DNA of 64,000 nt from Candidatus Zhuqueibacterota bacterium (GTDB taxonomy: Bacteria > Zhuqueibacterota > Zhuqueibacteria > Oceanimicrobiales > Oceanimicrobiaceae), in NCBI GenBank assembly GCA_029261995.1, contig JAJDAF010000055.1, positions 1 to 64,000 of the forward strand. The letters are read 5' to 3'. Below are positions 17,006 to 26,891 of the stretch, in pieces. Every line of letters starts with the position of its first letter. The stretch's first letter is position 1. The notes under the pieces are model-generated. The model was not told where the DNA came from, did no database searches, and saw only the letters and a program-made list of their open reading frames with translations. Made by a program: the position numbers and the translations under genes.

Positions 17006-19234
17006 CTACTCATCAAACCGCAAGACCAGCAACCCTCTCTTGCTGACCTCAACAAACCCGGTTTCCAGGCGGCCAAATGGTACCGTGCCGGCTCGCGACA
17101 TGTCCGCAACCCGGCGCCACCTGCCGTCCGGCAGATAGAATCGCGCTGTTTCTTTCGGGTTTGCGTTGACCAACACAAGAAAATCGTGACTGTCGCCGGA
17201 ATCGTTTTTCGGCAGATGAAAGCCTTGAGCTGCATGCGTGTCACATGTCAACATTTGCACCGACTCCGGCCGGGTGCGCCGGAACGCCGGGTGCTGTCGG
17301 CGCAACTGAATCAATCCTCGATAGAAGTCAAACAACTCCCGGTTGACCTGTTTGTGCTCGAAATTGAGCCAGTTGGTCTCGTCATCTTTGGCGTAGGAAT
17401 TTTCGTCCAGGTGACCGATGCAGTTTTCAGGCGCGCGGGTTGACGCGATGATTTTGCTGCGCGCGAACTCCTGGCCGGCATGCACCATCACCGCGCCCAG
17501 GCTGGTGAGCAGAAGTGTCGCGGCCAGTTTGTGAATCTCCATCTGCTGTTTGCTGAGCTTGACATGTGCCAGGAGGTCCTGCACCGGCGCATGCGGATCG
17601 ACCTCCCCGGTGCCAATGCGGATGAAGTCGCCAAGCGTGTAGCCGTCGTGGGCCGCAAGGTAATTCACGGCATGCGCCACCCGCTCGAACGGTCCGCCAT
17701 GTGCACGAGTCGAGCCGCGCAAATAGCGCTGAATGGTATCCGGACCGTTGCCATAGTTGTAATTTCCGAAGATGAAGCCCAGGCCATCCTTGGGATTGTG
17801 CCCTTTGATTCCGTTGCGAAACAGGTCGTTCCAGGCTGCCCAGCCACGTTCTGAAAATCCCGACAAATCGTAGTGCTGCAGGCTCCAGGGTTCAGCGATG
17901 AGAATGACATTCGGATTGACCTTGCGCGCCTCATGCCGGATATCTTCCAACGTTTGCCAATCAAGCGCCGCCGCCAAATCGAATCGGAAACCATCGATGT
18001 GGTACTCGTTCATCCAGTGCAGAACGCTGTCGATGATCAGCCGGCGTGCCATTTTTCGCTCTGACTTAAGCTCGTTACCACAGCCGGTGGCGTCATCGAC
18101 ATAGTCAAGGTCGCGGTCCAGCCGGAAGTAGTACTGCTTATCGCTGTACTTAAGCGGGTTGAGATCGTACTGCGACACATGGTTGTAGACCACATCCATG
18201 ATCACGGCCAGCCCAGCGCCATGGCAGGCCTTAACCATGTCTTTGAACTCCCGTACCTGCTCTCCACTCTGCCCGATGTACTCGCCGGACTTAGCGTGAC
18301 CGCCACTAGCATAGTAGGCTTCAGGCGCAAAAAAATGTGTGGTCATGTAGCCCCAGTGATTGCGCGCGTAACCGTTCCACGTGTTGGTTTTGCCTGACAC
18401 TTGCTGCCCGAATGGCGGCTCGAATTTGCCGAATGCCTGGCACGGCAGAAGTTCAATCGCGTTCACACCCAAATTCAGAATATGACTGAGCCCACCGGAC
18501 GCGCCATCTTCCAGCAATCCGCGGTAAGTCCCTCGGGCTTGCACACCGGCGGATGCGTGTGCTGTCATGTCGCGCACATGCATTTCGTAAATGATCGCGT
18601 CTTCTGGCGGAATGGCAACAAACGAGTCGTTCTGCCAGTCGTAAGTGTCCGGCTGCACGAGAATGGTCAGCGACTCCTGACGAAAAGTGTTTTTGCTGAC
18701 CACGGCCGGCGAGTAGGGGTCAGCGATGATTTCAGCGGGGTCAAAGCACTCGAATTTGTCCTGCGGGCCATTGATGCGATAGCCATAAAACTTGCCCCAG
18801 TAGGTGCCAGGCAGACGAGTCTCCCAAACGCCATCCGGGGCCGCCTTCATGTGACGCGTTTCAGTAGCAGGGGCTTGGAAGTCGTCATAAAGCAGGAGCG
18901 AAACAGCGCTTGCCCGTGGCGCAAATATCCGAAAAACAGTATCGCTGTCCTCTAGTCGAGCGCCGAGAGGCTTGTTTGAGGAAAGTGGCTCCAGGAGCGC
19001 ACCCAGATCGACTGGACGTTGATCTGAGTGTGGACGCTGGACAAAGTAGTTCGACTTGAAGTCCAGTCGTGAGGTCTTGAGGAGAAGTCGGTGTCCTTCT
19101 GCCCGAGCTGCGGAAACGTTAACCCCGCCGCTAACGGTGATTTGGTGGCTTTCCAGGTCTGGGGCTTCGTGCTGAAACTCGATTTGAATTCCACGGGAGT
19201 CGATAGCCTTTACGGAAATGATTTCGGGGTGCAA
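17006..19234 (-). CDS. GH13 debranching enzyme (pullulanase/isoamylase type)
   Basis: 742 residues, TTG start with GAGGAGG about ten bases upstream. An N-terminal beta-sandwich region (1-90) precedes a CBM48-like module (about 90-200, RIFAPRASAVSLLLYDD). The catalytic barrel has the GH13 regions DVVYNH (I), GFRFDLAA (II, nucleophile Asp near 418), LIAEPW (III, acid Glu near 445) and YLAAHDG (IV, Asp near 530). Domain order and the YGYRINGP motif fit alpha-1,6-glucan debranching (glycogen, pullulan or limit dextrin). No signal peptide, so it acts in the cytoplasm, probably on glycogen. Isoamylase versus type I pullulanase specificity cannot be decided here. Confidence 0.88.
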   Translation of the reverse strand: MHPEIISVKAIDSRGIQIEFQHEAPDLESHQITVSGGVNVSAARAEGHRLLLKTSRLDFKSNYFVQRPHSDQRPVDLGALLEPLSSNKPLGARLEDSDTVFRIFAPRASAVSLLLYDDFQAPATETRHMKAAPDGVWETRLPGTYWGKFYGYRINGPQDKFECFDPAEIIADPYSPAVVSKNTFRQESLTILVQPDTYDWQNDSFVAIPPEDAIIYEMHVRDMTAHASAGVQARGTYRGLLEDGASGGLSHILNLGVNAIELLPCQAFGKFEPPFGQQVSGKTNTWNGYARNHWGYMTTHFFAPEAYYASGGHAKSGEYIGQSGEQVREFKDMVKACHGAGLAVIMDVVYNHVSQYDLNPLKYSDKQYYFRLDRDLDYVDDATGCGNELKSERKMARRLIIDSVLHWMNEYHIDGFRFDLAAALDWQTLEDIRHEARKVNPNVILIAEPWSLQHYDLSGFSERGWAAWNDLFRNGIKGHNPKDGLGFIFGNYNYGNGPDTIQRYLRGSTRAHGGPFERVAHAVNYLAAHDGYTLGDFIRIGTGEVDPHAPVQDLLAHVKLSKQQMEIHKLAATLLLTSLGAVMVHAGQEFARSKIIASTRAPENCIGHLDENSYAKDDETNWLNFEHKQVNRELFDFYRGLIQLRRQHPAFRRTRPESVQMLTCDTHAAQGFHLPKNDSGDSHDFLVLVNANPKETARFYLPDGRWRRVADMSRAGTVPFGRLETGFVEVSKRGLLVLRFDE

Positions 19235-19370
19235 AAAAGCGTCAACCTCCTCTACAGGTCTGATATTTTATCGGAAAAAGAGCGGGCCGGTTTAGGCGTG
19301 TTACGAACTCTTAAAGACGGCGATCGGCCGGCTTAACGGGGTTCGGTTTGTCAACCAACGTGTCGATGGC

Positions 19371-19838
19371 CTAGTCGGCGTCGATGATTTTGACTTCACA
19401 GCTTACTTGCCGCTCCAGGGCTTTGACCACTGAACCGAAAATCAGGCGGGACAGGTTGGAACGTTGCCGCCGGTTTATCACAATCAAATCCGGGGCTTCT
19501 TGTTGAAAAATATCGAGGGTCTGCTCGAGCACGGAGCCACTACGGATGATGGAACGGACCTTGACATTCTGCTCGGCGGCCCGCTGCTCAATCTCATTGA
19601 TGCGCATCTCTGACTGCAGTTTGTATTCTTTCAAAAGAGACAGATAGAGCTGCTCTGAAGGTCTGCCGCCAATCCAGCCTTCGTCTGTAAGCTTGTGTAC
19701 GATGCGGTCGGCAAAATCAATGTCAAGCACGAAAAAGACAACAAGCTCGCCATGGTTTTCGATGGTCAGCCTAATCGCTTCGTCCACCGAGCGCGGGCTG
19801 TTTCGCAGGAATGAAAGAATGAGCAAAATCTTCTTCAT
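19371..19838 (-). CDS. Universal stress protein (Usp) family
   Basis: 155 residues, ATG start. The fold elements of UspA are visible: an N-terminal strand MKKILLILSF, a helix of VDEAIRLTIEN, the strand GELVVFFVLD, and the C-terminal APDLIVINRRQRSNLSRLIFGSVVKAL, which corresponds to the ATP-binding G-x2-G-x9-G(S/T) loop but lacks its first glycines. It may therefore be of the non-ATP-binding UspA class. It starts six bases after the SLC13 transporter gene and is the last gene of that operon; Usp proteins commonly sit beside transporters of this kind, where they may regulate them. Confidence 0.82.
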   Translation of the reverse strand: MKKILLILSFLRNSPRSVDEAIRLTIENHGELVVFFVLDIDFADRIVHKLTDEGWIGGRPSEQLYLSLLKEYKLQSEMRINEIEQRAAEQNVKVRSIIRSGSVLEQTLDIFQQEAPDLIVINRRQRSNLSRLIFGSVVKALERQVSCEVKIIDAD

Positions 19839-19844
19839 GTCACC

Positions 19845-21317
19845 TCAGAATGTCAGGCCGATGAGCGGCCAGTAAATCCAGATAGAAATCACAAACACGA
19901 CGAAGGCAAACACCTTCAGAATCATTCCGCCAATAATGGTGTCCTTAAGCCGGACAAACCCGGATGAGTAGGCGATGGCGGTTGCAGGTGTTCCCATGGG
20001 CAGCTGAAATGCCAGCCCGGAGGGGATGGTCAACGCCATGGTGATAACCCGCGCATCCAGGCGAAACTCACCAGCAAGTCCAAGGGCCAGCGGCATCATC
20101 AGAGCCACGACCGCGGTGTTGCTGATCGCCTCTGTCAGGAACAAAGAAATGAACGCCAGCGCCATAATGAGCCCCCAGGGCGAGGTCACCAGACCGCCAA
20201 TGGATTTGGTTGCCAGCCACTCCGCGGCGCCGGTGGTCTCCATGGTAAACCCCAGGCAAATAGCGCCGCCGTACATCAGAAAGATGCCCCAGTTTACGTC
20301 CTGCTCCACCTCTTGCCAATCCAGCAATTTAAACAAGAACGCCACCACGACCGAGGCGATGGCGATGTTAGCCAGCCCCAACTCCTCGCCGTAGGCAATC
20401 CAGGCCGAGATGGTCAGAAACATCAACAAACCCAGGGCCTGCTCTCTGCGCGTCATGGGTCCCAGGCTCAATTGCTTGTCTATGAGAGCGGATTTGGCCT
20501 TCTCGATATCTTCAATTTCAGCAGGGAAGAGTTTGATGAGGAGGAAATAACCGACCACTAGCATGATGACCACAGTCGGCAAGGCCGCCAACATCCAATG
20601 CAGGAAGCCGACAGTCTGCTGGGTGGTTTCCTGTAAAATACCGATGGCAAGCGGCGCCCGCGCGCCACCCAGAAAAGTCGCGACGCCACCAATGATGCAG
20701 CCCCAGGTCATCGCCAGAAAGAGCGCCTTGCCGTAGTTGCTGCGCCCTGGAACCAACTTCAGGGCGTCTACGACTTCAAGCACGATGGGGAACATCATGG
20801 CCGCAACCGCATGCTCTGACATGAAGAAGGACAAGACTGCGGACAGGCCCAGAAATCCCAAAATCAGAATATTGGGGGAGCCGCCCAAATGGCGCAAGAC
20901 CAGCAAAGCAAACCTGGTGCTCAAGCCAGAGCGCATGATTCCGGAGGCCAGGATAAAAGCACCGAGAATAAAAAAGATCGCTTCGTTGCCGAACAAGGCA
21001 TAGGACTCGCGAGTGGTCAACACGCCGCTGAGCGGAAACAGAATGATGACAAGCAGACTGGTAATCATCAGGGGTAGCGCGTGCGAGACCCAAAGCAAGA
21101 TGGCGACCACGAAGATCGCAATCGTCCACTGGCCCTGTGCTGACAGGCCAGCCGGCGTAGGTGCGCTGACAATGACGGTAAACACGATCAGGGCACACAA
21201 GATGACCGCAGGCCTGGACATCTTACGGACGGCGCGACGCAGAGAAAACGGGCCTCGTGCGGCCTCGTGCGGCGGCGCCGTGCTCTCTTCCTGAACTGTG
21301 TTATGGTCCGGCTTCAC
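19845..21317 (-). CDS. SLC13/DASS family anion:Na+ symporter
   Basis: 490 residues, GTG start three bases after the stop of the Fpg gene. A hydrophilic, charged N-terminus of about 35 residues is followed by 11-12 membrane segments. The family signatures are visible: two SNT-like tips, the first near FMSEHAVAAMMFPI and the second in TEAISNTAVVALMMPLALG, each followed by a hydrophobic helix. DASS proteins import dicarboxylates, citrate or sulfate with sodium ions. In the first tip the usual S-N-T is replaced by S-E-H, so cation coupling could differ. Co-transcribed with the Usp gene downstream. Confidence 0.88.
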   Translation of the reverse strand: MKPDHNTVQEESTAPPHEAARGPFSLRRAVRKMSRPAVILCALIVFTVIVSAPTPAGLSAQGQWTIAIFVVAILLWVSHALPLMITSLLVIILFPLSGVLTTRESYALFGNEAIFFILGAFILASGIMRSGLSTRFALLVLRHLGGSPNILILGFLGLSAVLSFFMSEHAVAAMMFPIVLEVVDALKLVPGRSNYGKALFLAMTWGCIIGGVATFLGGARAPLAIGILQETTQQTVGFLHWMLAALPTVVIMLVVGYFLLIKLFPAEIEDIEKAKSALIDKQLSLGPMTRREQALGLLMFLTISAWIAYGEELGLANIAIASVVVAFLFKLLDWQEVEQDVNWGIFLMYGGAICLGFTMETTGAAEWLATKSIGGLVTSPWGLIMALAFISLFLTEAISNTAVVALMMPLALGLAGEFRLDARVITMALTIPSGLAFQLPMGTPATAIAYSSGFVRLKDTIIGGMILKVFAFVVFVISIWIYWPLIGLTF

Positions 21318-21320
21318 GGA

Positions 21321-22157
21321 CTAATTCCACTCAATAAATTGTTTGCGTTTGGGCGGCTGGCAGGCCGGGCAGAAGTAGGTATCGTAGCCGAGCACCCCGG
21401 CACGCCTGATGGTGGCGCCGCATTTTGGGCATGGCTCATCTTTGCGGTTGCGCACTTTGACGTGACCTCGAACCTTGATTTCTATCGGCTGATCTGCCTG
21501 CTTGACCGTATCGATACCCCACTGCATCACCCGTACGATGCTGGCAAAAAGCTGGTGGCACTCATCTTGATCAAGCTGATAGCAAAAAGTCTTGGGATGC
21601 AATCCGGCATCAAACAAAATCTCGTCGGCGTAGGCATTTCCGATGGCGCTCAGCCGGGTTTGATCCATCAGAAATACTCGCACCTGTTTGCGCTGGCCCT
21701 TGAGCAGCGCCGCAAATGTCTCCATCGTGAAGTCGGCGCTGAGGATATCGACGCCCTGCTGCAAATATTTCGGAATCCTGGAGTAGTCGCCGCTCGGACT
21801 CAGATAGACTTTTCCCATCTTCTTGTCGTCGAGATAGTGCAGCGCGGTCTCGTCATCGAGATGAAAGCTGAAGCAATGGCCGCGCCCAACCTTTCCGGTC
21901 TTGGGCGTATGTTTGAACTTTCCGGCAAGCATCGGGTGAATGACCAGCTCCAGATCGCGATCGAACCCGAACCGCAGAAAGGGGCCGTGGCGTTCAATGG
22001 TCGTGATTCGGGCGCCTGCCAGGGCAGCCTCGAAGGCTTGGGCCACCAGTACCCGCAAAACGATGGGCTGCTTCACCATGACCGTCACGATGGCACGGCC
22101 GGGCAAAAATGCCCTGAGTCTATCTTCAACATAAACCAGGTTGGGAAGCTCAGGCAT
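21321..22157 (-). CDS. Fpg/Nei family DNA glycosylase-AP lyase
   Basis: 278 residues. The start MPELPNL supplies the catalytic proline at position 2 and glutamate at 3 after methionine removal. The H2TH region lies around residues 130-215 (QTRLSAIGNAYADEILFDAG, where the Asn-Ala-Tyr matches the conserved N-x-Y). A C-terminal zinc finger CPKCG...FCPAC (about 243-268) completes the enzyme. It excises oxidised bases such as 8-oxoguanine and nicks the abasic site. Its ATG overlaps the end of the amidohydrolase gene by eight bases and its stop is three bases from the SLC13 start, so all are probably one transcript. Fpg versus Nei substrate class is not decided. Confidence 0.9.
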   Translation of the reverse strand: MPELPNLVYVEDRLRAFLPGRAIVTVMVKQPIVLRVLVAQAFEAALAGARITTIERHGPFLRFGFDRDLELVIHPMLAGKFKHTPKTGKVGRGHCFSFHLDDETALHYLDDKKMGKVYLSPSGDYSRIPKYLQQGVDILSADFTMETFAALLKGQRKQVRVFLMDQTRLSAIGNAYADEILFDAGLHPKTFCYQLDQDECHQLFASIVRVMQWGIDTVKQADQPIEIKVRGHVKVRNRKDEPCPKCGATIRRAGVLGYDTYFCPACQPPKRKQFIEWN

Positions 22158-23079
22158 GAGTGAAGTTCAGTTTTAGCAAACGCGCCACATTGCCGCCGAG
22201 CACCATCTGCTTCTCCGCGGACGAAAGACCCAACTCAGTCAGAATTCCAATCTGCTTGTCAAAAATATCCTTGCGCCAACCGCGTGGGAATGTCGATGAG
22301 TCGGTGCCAAAAAGCAAGCGCTCCGGCCCGACGACATCCAGCGTTTGCCGGAAGACTTGCTCAAGAGTCAGCGGGGGTTGGATCCAACTGTTGGAGCTGG
22401 AAGTATCGAAATAGATGTTCTCGCAGGCGCCGGCCAATTCCAGCGCCTCCGCCAGCATGCCGCAGCCAAAGTGCGGAATGATAAAATTGACCTCACGAAA
22501 ATCGCTGGCCGCCTGCCGCAGATCGGACGGATTAGAATACTGCAGATCGATGTTGTCATCCAGCCCCAGTTTCTGGAAGATGGGGATGCTCAGCCGGCCA
22601 AAATGGATAAAAACCGGCACGTCCGCCGAGTGCGCTTCATCGTAAATCAGACATGCAGCGGCATCCGAAGTCCGAAAATGGTGCATGGCCGGGAAGAGCA
22701 GGACGCCTTTCATGCCGAGGAGGTTGAGCGCATATTGCGTTTGGTTGCGGGCGCTGGCATCGTTTGGGTTTACCATGACATAGCCAGCGAGTCGGCCGGG
22801 GTTGGCGTTGACTGCAGCGGCCAACGCCTCAGCATCGTTGAGCTTGCTTGCAAATAAAATCTGGCCGGCGAGGCCGTGGGCCTCCTGTTGCGCGACCCAT
22901 TTTTTACCCAATGCCACCGGGTCTCTGTCGGGCTCATCCCAACCGAGCAGTTGCGCCAGCTCGGCCACGTCTGCAATTGTCCCCTGCGAAAGCTGGCAAA
23001 AGTGGTCCATCCAGGTATAGGAAAAAAAATGGGTGTGAGCGTCGATAATCTTCATATTCTTTGCCACGGATTTCCTCAT
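22150..23079 (-). CDS. Amidohydrolase_2 family metal-dependent hydrolase
   Basis: 309 residues, or 301 from the second ATG at 23055 (MKIIDAHTHFF); no ribosome site settles the start. The TIM-barrel metal ligands of the family are seen: DAHTH near residue 13-17, PVFIHFGR, FIIPHFGCG and the aspartate of LLFGTDSS. Members hydrolyse amides, lactones or decarboxylate aromatic acids; substrate not assignable. First gene of the run amidohydrolase - fpg - SLC13 - usp. The function of such a mixed operon is unclear. Confidence 0.82.
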   Translation of the reverse strand: MRKSVAKNMKIIDAHTHFFSYTWMDHFCQLSQGTIADVAELAQLLGWDEPDRDPVALGKKWVAQQEAHGLAGQILFASKLNDAEALAAAVNANPGRLAGYVMVNPNDASARNQTQYALNLLGMKGVLLFPAMHHFRTSDAAACLIYDEAHSADVPVFIHFGRLSIPIFQKLGLDDNIDLQYSNPSDLRQAASDFREVNFIIPHFGCGMLAEALELAGACENIYFDTSSSNSWIQPPLTLEQVFRQTLDVVGPERLLFGTDSSTFPRGWRKDIFDKQIGILTELGLSSAEKQMVLGGNVARLLKLNFTHA

Positions 23080-23304
23080 GAATTGGATGGGACAAATTAG
23101 ACATCCAGGTGCAAATTTGCAAACAAAGAATCAGAGACTTCAGAACGCTGATTTGAGGGGAAACAAGGAGAAACCGAAATTGGAACCTATAGCGAGTCTA
23201 CGGCGAGGCCAGGTAGGGACCATTCGACCGGCAGATGCCTGCTGCGCTACCGGTCGGGATTTGTCAGCAGGGAAGTCTTGGCTGCCTGCGTTGAGACGTT
23301 GCGC

Positions 23305-24000
23305 CTATTGTCCAGCCCTCATATCGACGACCTCATAACCCGGCAGTACTTCGAAGCTGAAAATGGAGGCGTCCAACTTGACGTTTTTCTGAATGTTGGC
23401 GACCATGTAGGTGTTGACATTGTCGTTGATGTCCACCTGCTCGATTTTACGGGTGAACCAGTCATCGGTATCAACCCAAATTCTCATGGACTTGATGAAG
23501 GGCTCTTCATCTTTCGGAACCAGGTTCAGCAAGTAGGTCTTGTGGCCATCGATTTCTTCCTCAGCAACAAAAATCGGCTTGTATTCTTCTGAATACTTGA
23601 ACAGTAAATTCTTCGGCATCGGATTCTCGTCTGAGGTTTCAAGCACGTCGATGATGACCTGCTCGCTCTTTTTTGAAAACGTCCAGACGGTCGTGCCGTC
23701 CGTAACGATTTCCTGCGAATCGGTTTCGATTCGATACTTGTTTCCGTCTTGCAGGTACAAGGTGCCTTGCACGGTTTGAGTTTCGCCGGCCAGCTCCCAC
23801 TTGAATTCCTGAGTGAAGTCAGCCTGCAAACTCTTCAATTGCTTGTAGGTCTTCTCCACCTTCTTTACAATTTCTTTGGGATTCTTCGTGCCTGCGGTCG
23901 CAACTGAGTGTTGCAGTGAGATGCTGCAGAGCAGAGCAGGAATCCAGAACCGGCGTCCCGGCAGACTCTTCAAGATAGCTCGCGAATAGTATGACATCAT
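23305..24000 (-). CDS. lolA: Outer-membrane lipoprotein carrier protein LolA
   Basis: 231 residues with a signal peptide (LKSLPGRRFWIPALLCSISL) and the LolA fold: NPKEIVKKVEKTYKQLKSLQ, ADFTQEFKWE, QGTLYLQDGNKYRIETDSQE, ITDGTTVWTFSK-type strand and RIWVDTDDWFTRKIEQVD. LolA shuttles lipoproteins from the LolCDE transporter to the outer membrane through the periplasm, consistent with the many lipoproteins in this window. It follows ftsK on the same strand after 75 bases, a gene order seen in other bacteria. Confidence 0.85.
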   Translation of the reverse strand: MMSYYSRAILKSLPGRRFWIPALLCSISLQHSVATAGTKNPKEIVKKVEKTYKQLKSLQADFTQEFKWELAGETQTVQGTLYLQDGNKYRIETDSQEIVTDGTTVWTFSKKSEQVIIDVLETSDENPMPKNLLFKYSEEYKPIFVAEEEIDGHKTYLLNLVPKDEEPFIKSMRIWVDTDDWFTRKIEQVDINDNVNTYMVANIQKNVKLDASIFSFEVLPGYEVVDMRAGQ

Positions 24001-24075
24001 GTTTGACCAATTTGTTCGTCGTGTCTTGTCAACCGGGCTGGCCGAATCATCTGCCAGCCTTCAAGATCAAACTCT

Positions 24076-26499
24076 TTAACCCAGATCCATCTCCTCGAGT
24101 TCCTCTTCACCAACCAATACCTCGCGGGCTTTGCTGCCATCGTAAGGCCCGACGACACCGGCAGCCTCAAGTTCATCGATGAGCCTCGCAGCCCTGGCGT
24201 AACCGACTTTCAAGCGTCTTTGAATCAGCGAGATCGAGCCCTGCTGGTGGCGCACAATAAGCTTCATGGCATGCTTGAACAGCGGGTCAGTAGAGACGCC
24301 GCCGCGAATCTCACCCGGCGCGATGTCACCCATGACTTCGGATTCGTCCACCGGCAGCTTGTGCTTCGGATAGCGGGGCTGTTGGCGGATGTGGCGGATG
24401 ATATTCTCAATTTCGTCCACGGACACGTACGCGCCGTGGATGCGAACCAGCTCCGGGCTGCCAGGGGGGATAAAAAGCATGTCTCCCATTCCCAGCAATT
24501 TCTCCGCGCCGTTCAGGTCGAGAATGGTACGCGAATCTGTTTTGGAAGCTACCTGAAATGCGATTCGCGCAGGAAAGTTCGCCTTGATGACACCGGTGAT
24601 GACGTTCACCGATGGCCGCTGCGTGGCGACAATCAGATGGATACCGACCGCCCGCGCCATCTGCGCCAGCCGCGCGATCGGTTCTTCAATCTCCCGGGCC
24701 GAGGTCAGCATCAAATCCGCAAGCTCGTCGATGATCACGACAATATATTCCAGGGACTCAAACGGGACTTCGCCCTCCAGGCTTTGCAGCTTGCCCGACT
24801 GAAATTTGCTGTTGAAATCACGGATATTCCGAACACCGGCGCGGGCCAACATCTCGTAGCGCTTGTCCATAACCTGGCACATGCTCTTCAAGACCGAAAT
24901 CGCGTTCTCCGCCGAAGTCACAACTTCTTCGTTCAAATCCTCTTTGTAGGTCAGATGGTGGTGGCGCAGGTCGTTGTAGACCGTCAGTTCCAATCGCTTC
25001 GGGTCGATCATGACGAACTGTACCTGGGTCGGATGCGCTTTGTAGAGAATGCTGGCGATCACGGCGTTCAGACAGACGCTCTTGCCTGAGCCCGTGGCGC
25101 CGGCAATCAACAGATGTGGCATGTTCTCGAGATTGGCGACGTAAGGCTCGCCGGAAATGGTCTTGCCGAGCACAACCGTCAGCGGCGATTCGGCATTGCG
25201 GAACGTCTTGGCATTTAGAATTTCGCGCAGGAAGACCACCGAATGTTCGCGGTTCGGGATTTCAATGCCGACCGCGCCTTTGCCAGGCACCGGCGCAACG
25301 ATGCGGATGCGTTTGGCGCGCATGGCCAGAGCCAAATCGTCAGACAGGCCCACGATGCGGCTGATCTTGACGCCAGCGGCCGGCTCAATATCGTAACGGG
25401 TAATGACGGGGCCCGGGTTGATTTCAACCACGCGGCCCTCGACGCCGAATTCGAGCAGCCTTTCCTCCAGAAGCCTGGCGTTAGCGTTAAGCTCTTCTTC
25501 GGTCATGTTAGGCTCATCAGATTCTGGCGCCTGCAAAAGCTCCAAATCGGGGTGCTCGTAGTTGCCGGAAGCAATCTCCTTTGGCAGCTCTAAGCCAGGG
25601 CCGTTCACCGTACCGGTGGATGGCTCGCCATCTGTTAGGTCCAGTTGCGCCTGCCTAACCGGGATTCCCCGGTCAGGCCCGGACAAATCAAGCATGTCAC
25701 CCTCATCGGGAGAAAACCCTGCGCCAGGCAGTCCCGGCCCTAAATCGGAATCATCCGCCGGGCCGCCGGTCTCCTGCCAGCTAAAGTCCTTGGCAAGGTC
25801 AGGTTTTCGGGATTTCTCCGCCGCATTTTTCGCGTCCTTCTTTTTCGCCTCCTTGTCTCTCGCCTCTTTCTTCTTCGCCTTGGTCTTATGTCTGGCTTTG
25901 CGGCGTGCCTGGAAATCAAGCCAACCATCCTGAATACCTTCGAACAGGCCGGCAAACTGGTCGCCGACCTCGCGGAAAACACCGGCAAAACTAACGTTAG
26001 TTGCGCCAATCAAGGTCATCATAATCAAGGAGAGCAACACCACAATGCTGCCGGCAATGCCGAGATAGTCAAACAGTGATTGCGCAATCAGACCGCCAAT
26101 CAGGCCGGAAAGCGAATAGCCGAGGTCGCTCTTGCCACCTGATGTAACCTCGGGCAGCGCCAGAATGATTGAAGTATAAATGGCAAACATTAGCAGATAG
26201 GCCGAAGCGCGGAAGGTGCGCTTGAACTCGCTGCCGCTCAGAAAATTCCAACCGGCAAGGACAATAATGAAGGGAAAAACGAAAGAGGGATAGCCGATTC
26301 CGTACTGAATCAGAAAATGCGAAATGTAGACGCCGGCAATTCCCAGGCTGTTGTTAATTTTACCACCAGCAGCAATCGCAGGGCTCTCGGCGGCATCATA
26401 AGATGCCAGGCTGATGAACATCAGCACACCCAGAGTCATGAGCAGAATACCGAGGATTTCTTCCTTGCGGGAATGCCGAGCTGTTTTCTTTCTTGCCAT
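24076..26499 (-). CDS. ftsK: DNA translocase FtsK/SpoIIIE
   Basis: About 807 residues from the ATG giving MARKKTARHSRKEE; a longer start at 26568 would run into mazF. Four transmembrane segments lie in the first 190 residues, then a charged Lys/Ala/Glu-rich and Pro-rich linker (about 200-330), then the motor: alpha domain FGVEGRVVEINPGPVITRYD, Walker A GATGSGKS near residue 463, Walker B YIVVIIDELADLM, and a C-terminal winged-helix gamma domain (QGSISLIQRRLKVGYARAAR) that reads KOPS sites. It pumps chromosome DNA at the division septum and helps dimer resolution. Complete and of normal length. Followed by lolA. Confidence 0.95.
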   Translation of the reverse strand: MARKKTARHSRKEEILGILLMTLGVLMFISLASYDAAESPAIAAGGKINNSLGIAGVYISHFLIQYGIGYPSFVFPFIIVLAGWNFLSGSEFKRTFRASAYLLMFAIYTSIILALPEVTSGGKSDLGYSLSGLIGGLIAQSLFDYLGIAGSIVVLLSLIMMTLIGATNVSFAGVFREVGDQFAGLFEGIQDGWLDFQARRKARHKTKAKKKEARDKEAKKKDAKNAAEKSRKPDLAKDFSWQETGGPADDSDLGPGLPGAGFSPDEGDMLDLSGPDRGIPVRQAQLDLTDGEPSTGTVNGPGLELPKEIASGNYEHPDLELLQAPESDEPNMTEEELNANARLLEERLLEFGVEGRVVEINPGPVITRYDIEPAAGVKISRIVGLSDDLALAMRAKRIRIVAPVPGKGAVGIEIPNREHSVVFLREILNAKTFRNAESPLTVVLGKTISGEPYVANLENMPHLLIAGATGSGKSVCLNAVIASILYKAHPTQVQFVMIDPKRLELTVYNDLRHHHLTYKEDLNEEVVTSAENAISVLKSMCQVMDKRYEMLARAGVRNIRDFNSKFQSGKLQSLEGEVPFESLEYIVVIIDELADLMLTSAREIEEPIARLAQMARAVGIHLIVATQRPSVNVITGVIKANFPARIAFQVASKTDSRTILDLNGAEKLLGMGDMLFIPPGSPELVRIHGAYVSVDEIENIIRHIRQQPRYPKHKLPVDESEVMGDIAPGEIRGGVSTDPLFKHAMKLIVRHQQGSISLIQRRLKVGYARAARLIDELEAAGVVGPYDGSKAREVLVGEEELEEMDLG

Positions 26500-26546
26500 G
26501 AAGCTACACACCCAATGCTTGATGTTTGAACGTTTGAATGCTTCTT

Positions 26547-26891
26547 CTAAGCATCTTGATATATGCACGCATCCAATATGCTAAGGACTTCATCCACGAC
26601 GAAAATTGGGGCCTTTTCAACGAACTTGAGTTCTCGGCTGCTGTAATCCACGGATTTAACTTGCTCTACCATAATGTAACCAGTCAAAGATGACTCATCT
26701 GGCACTGGAACGTGGAAAGGAATATTGCGATTGGAGTTCGTGACAGGGCAGACAATGGTAAGACCTGTTGCCTTGTTGAACAGCTTATTGCTGACAACTA
26801 TCGCGGGACGTCGCCCTGTTTGCTCGTGCCCAGATTGTGGATCGAATGTTACTATTACAAAGTCTCCCTTTTGTGGAATATATCGGGACAT
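26547..26891 (-). CDS. mazF: MazF/PemK-family endoribonuclease toxin
   Basis: 114 residues, ATG immediately after the mazE stop. The typical N-terminus KGDFVIVTFDPQSGHEQTGR then RPAIVVSN is present, with the catalytic Arg of GRRPA and the Thr/Ser of CPVTNS. Residues GYIMVEQVKSVDYSSRELK and the C-terminal helix complete the SH3-like fold. MazF cuts mRNA at short motifs when not held by MazE. GC content is clearly below that of ftsK and thiE on either side, suggesting acquisition by transfer. It appears intact. Confidence 0.92.
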   Translation of the reverse strand: MSRYIPQKGDFVIVTFDPQSGHEQTGRRPAIVVSNKLFNKATGLTIVCPVTNSNRNIPFHVPVPDESSLTGYIMVEQVKSVDYSSRELKFVEKAPIFVVDEVLSILDACIYQDA

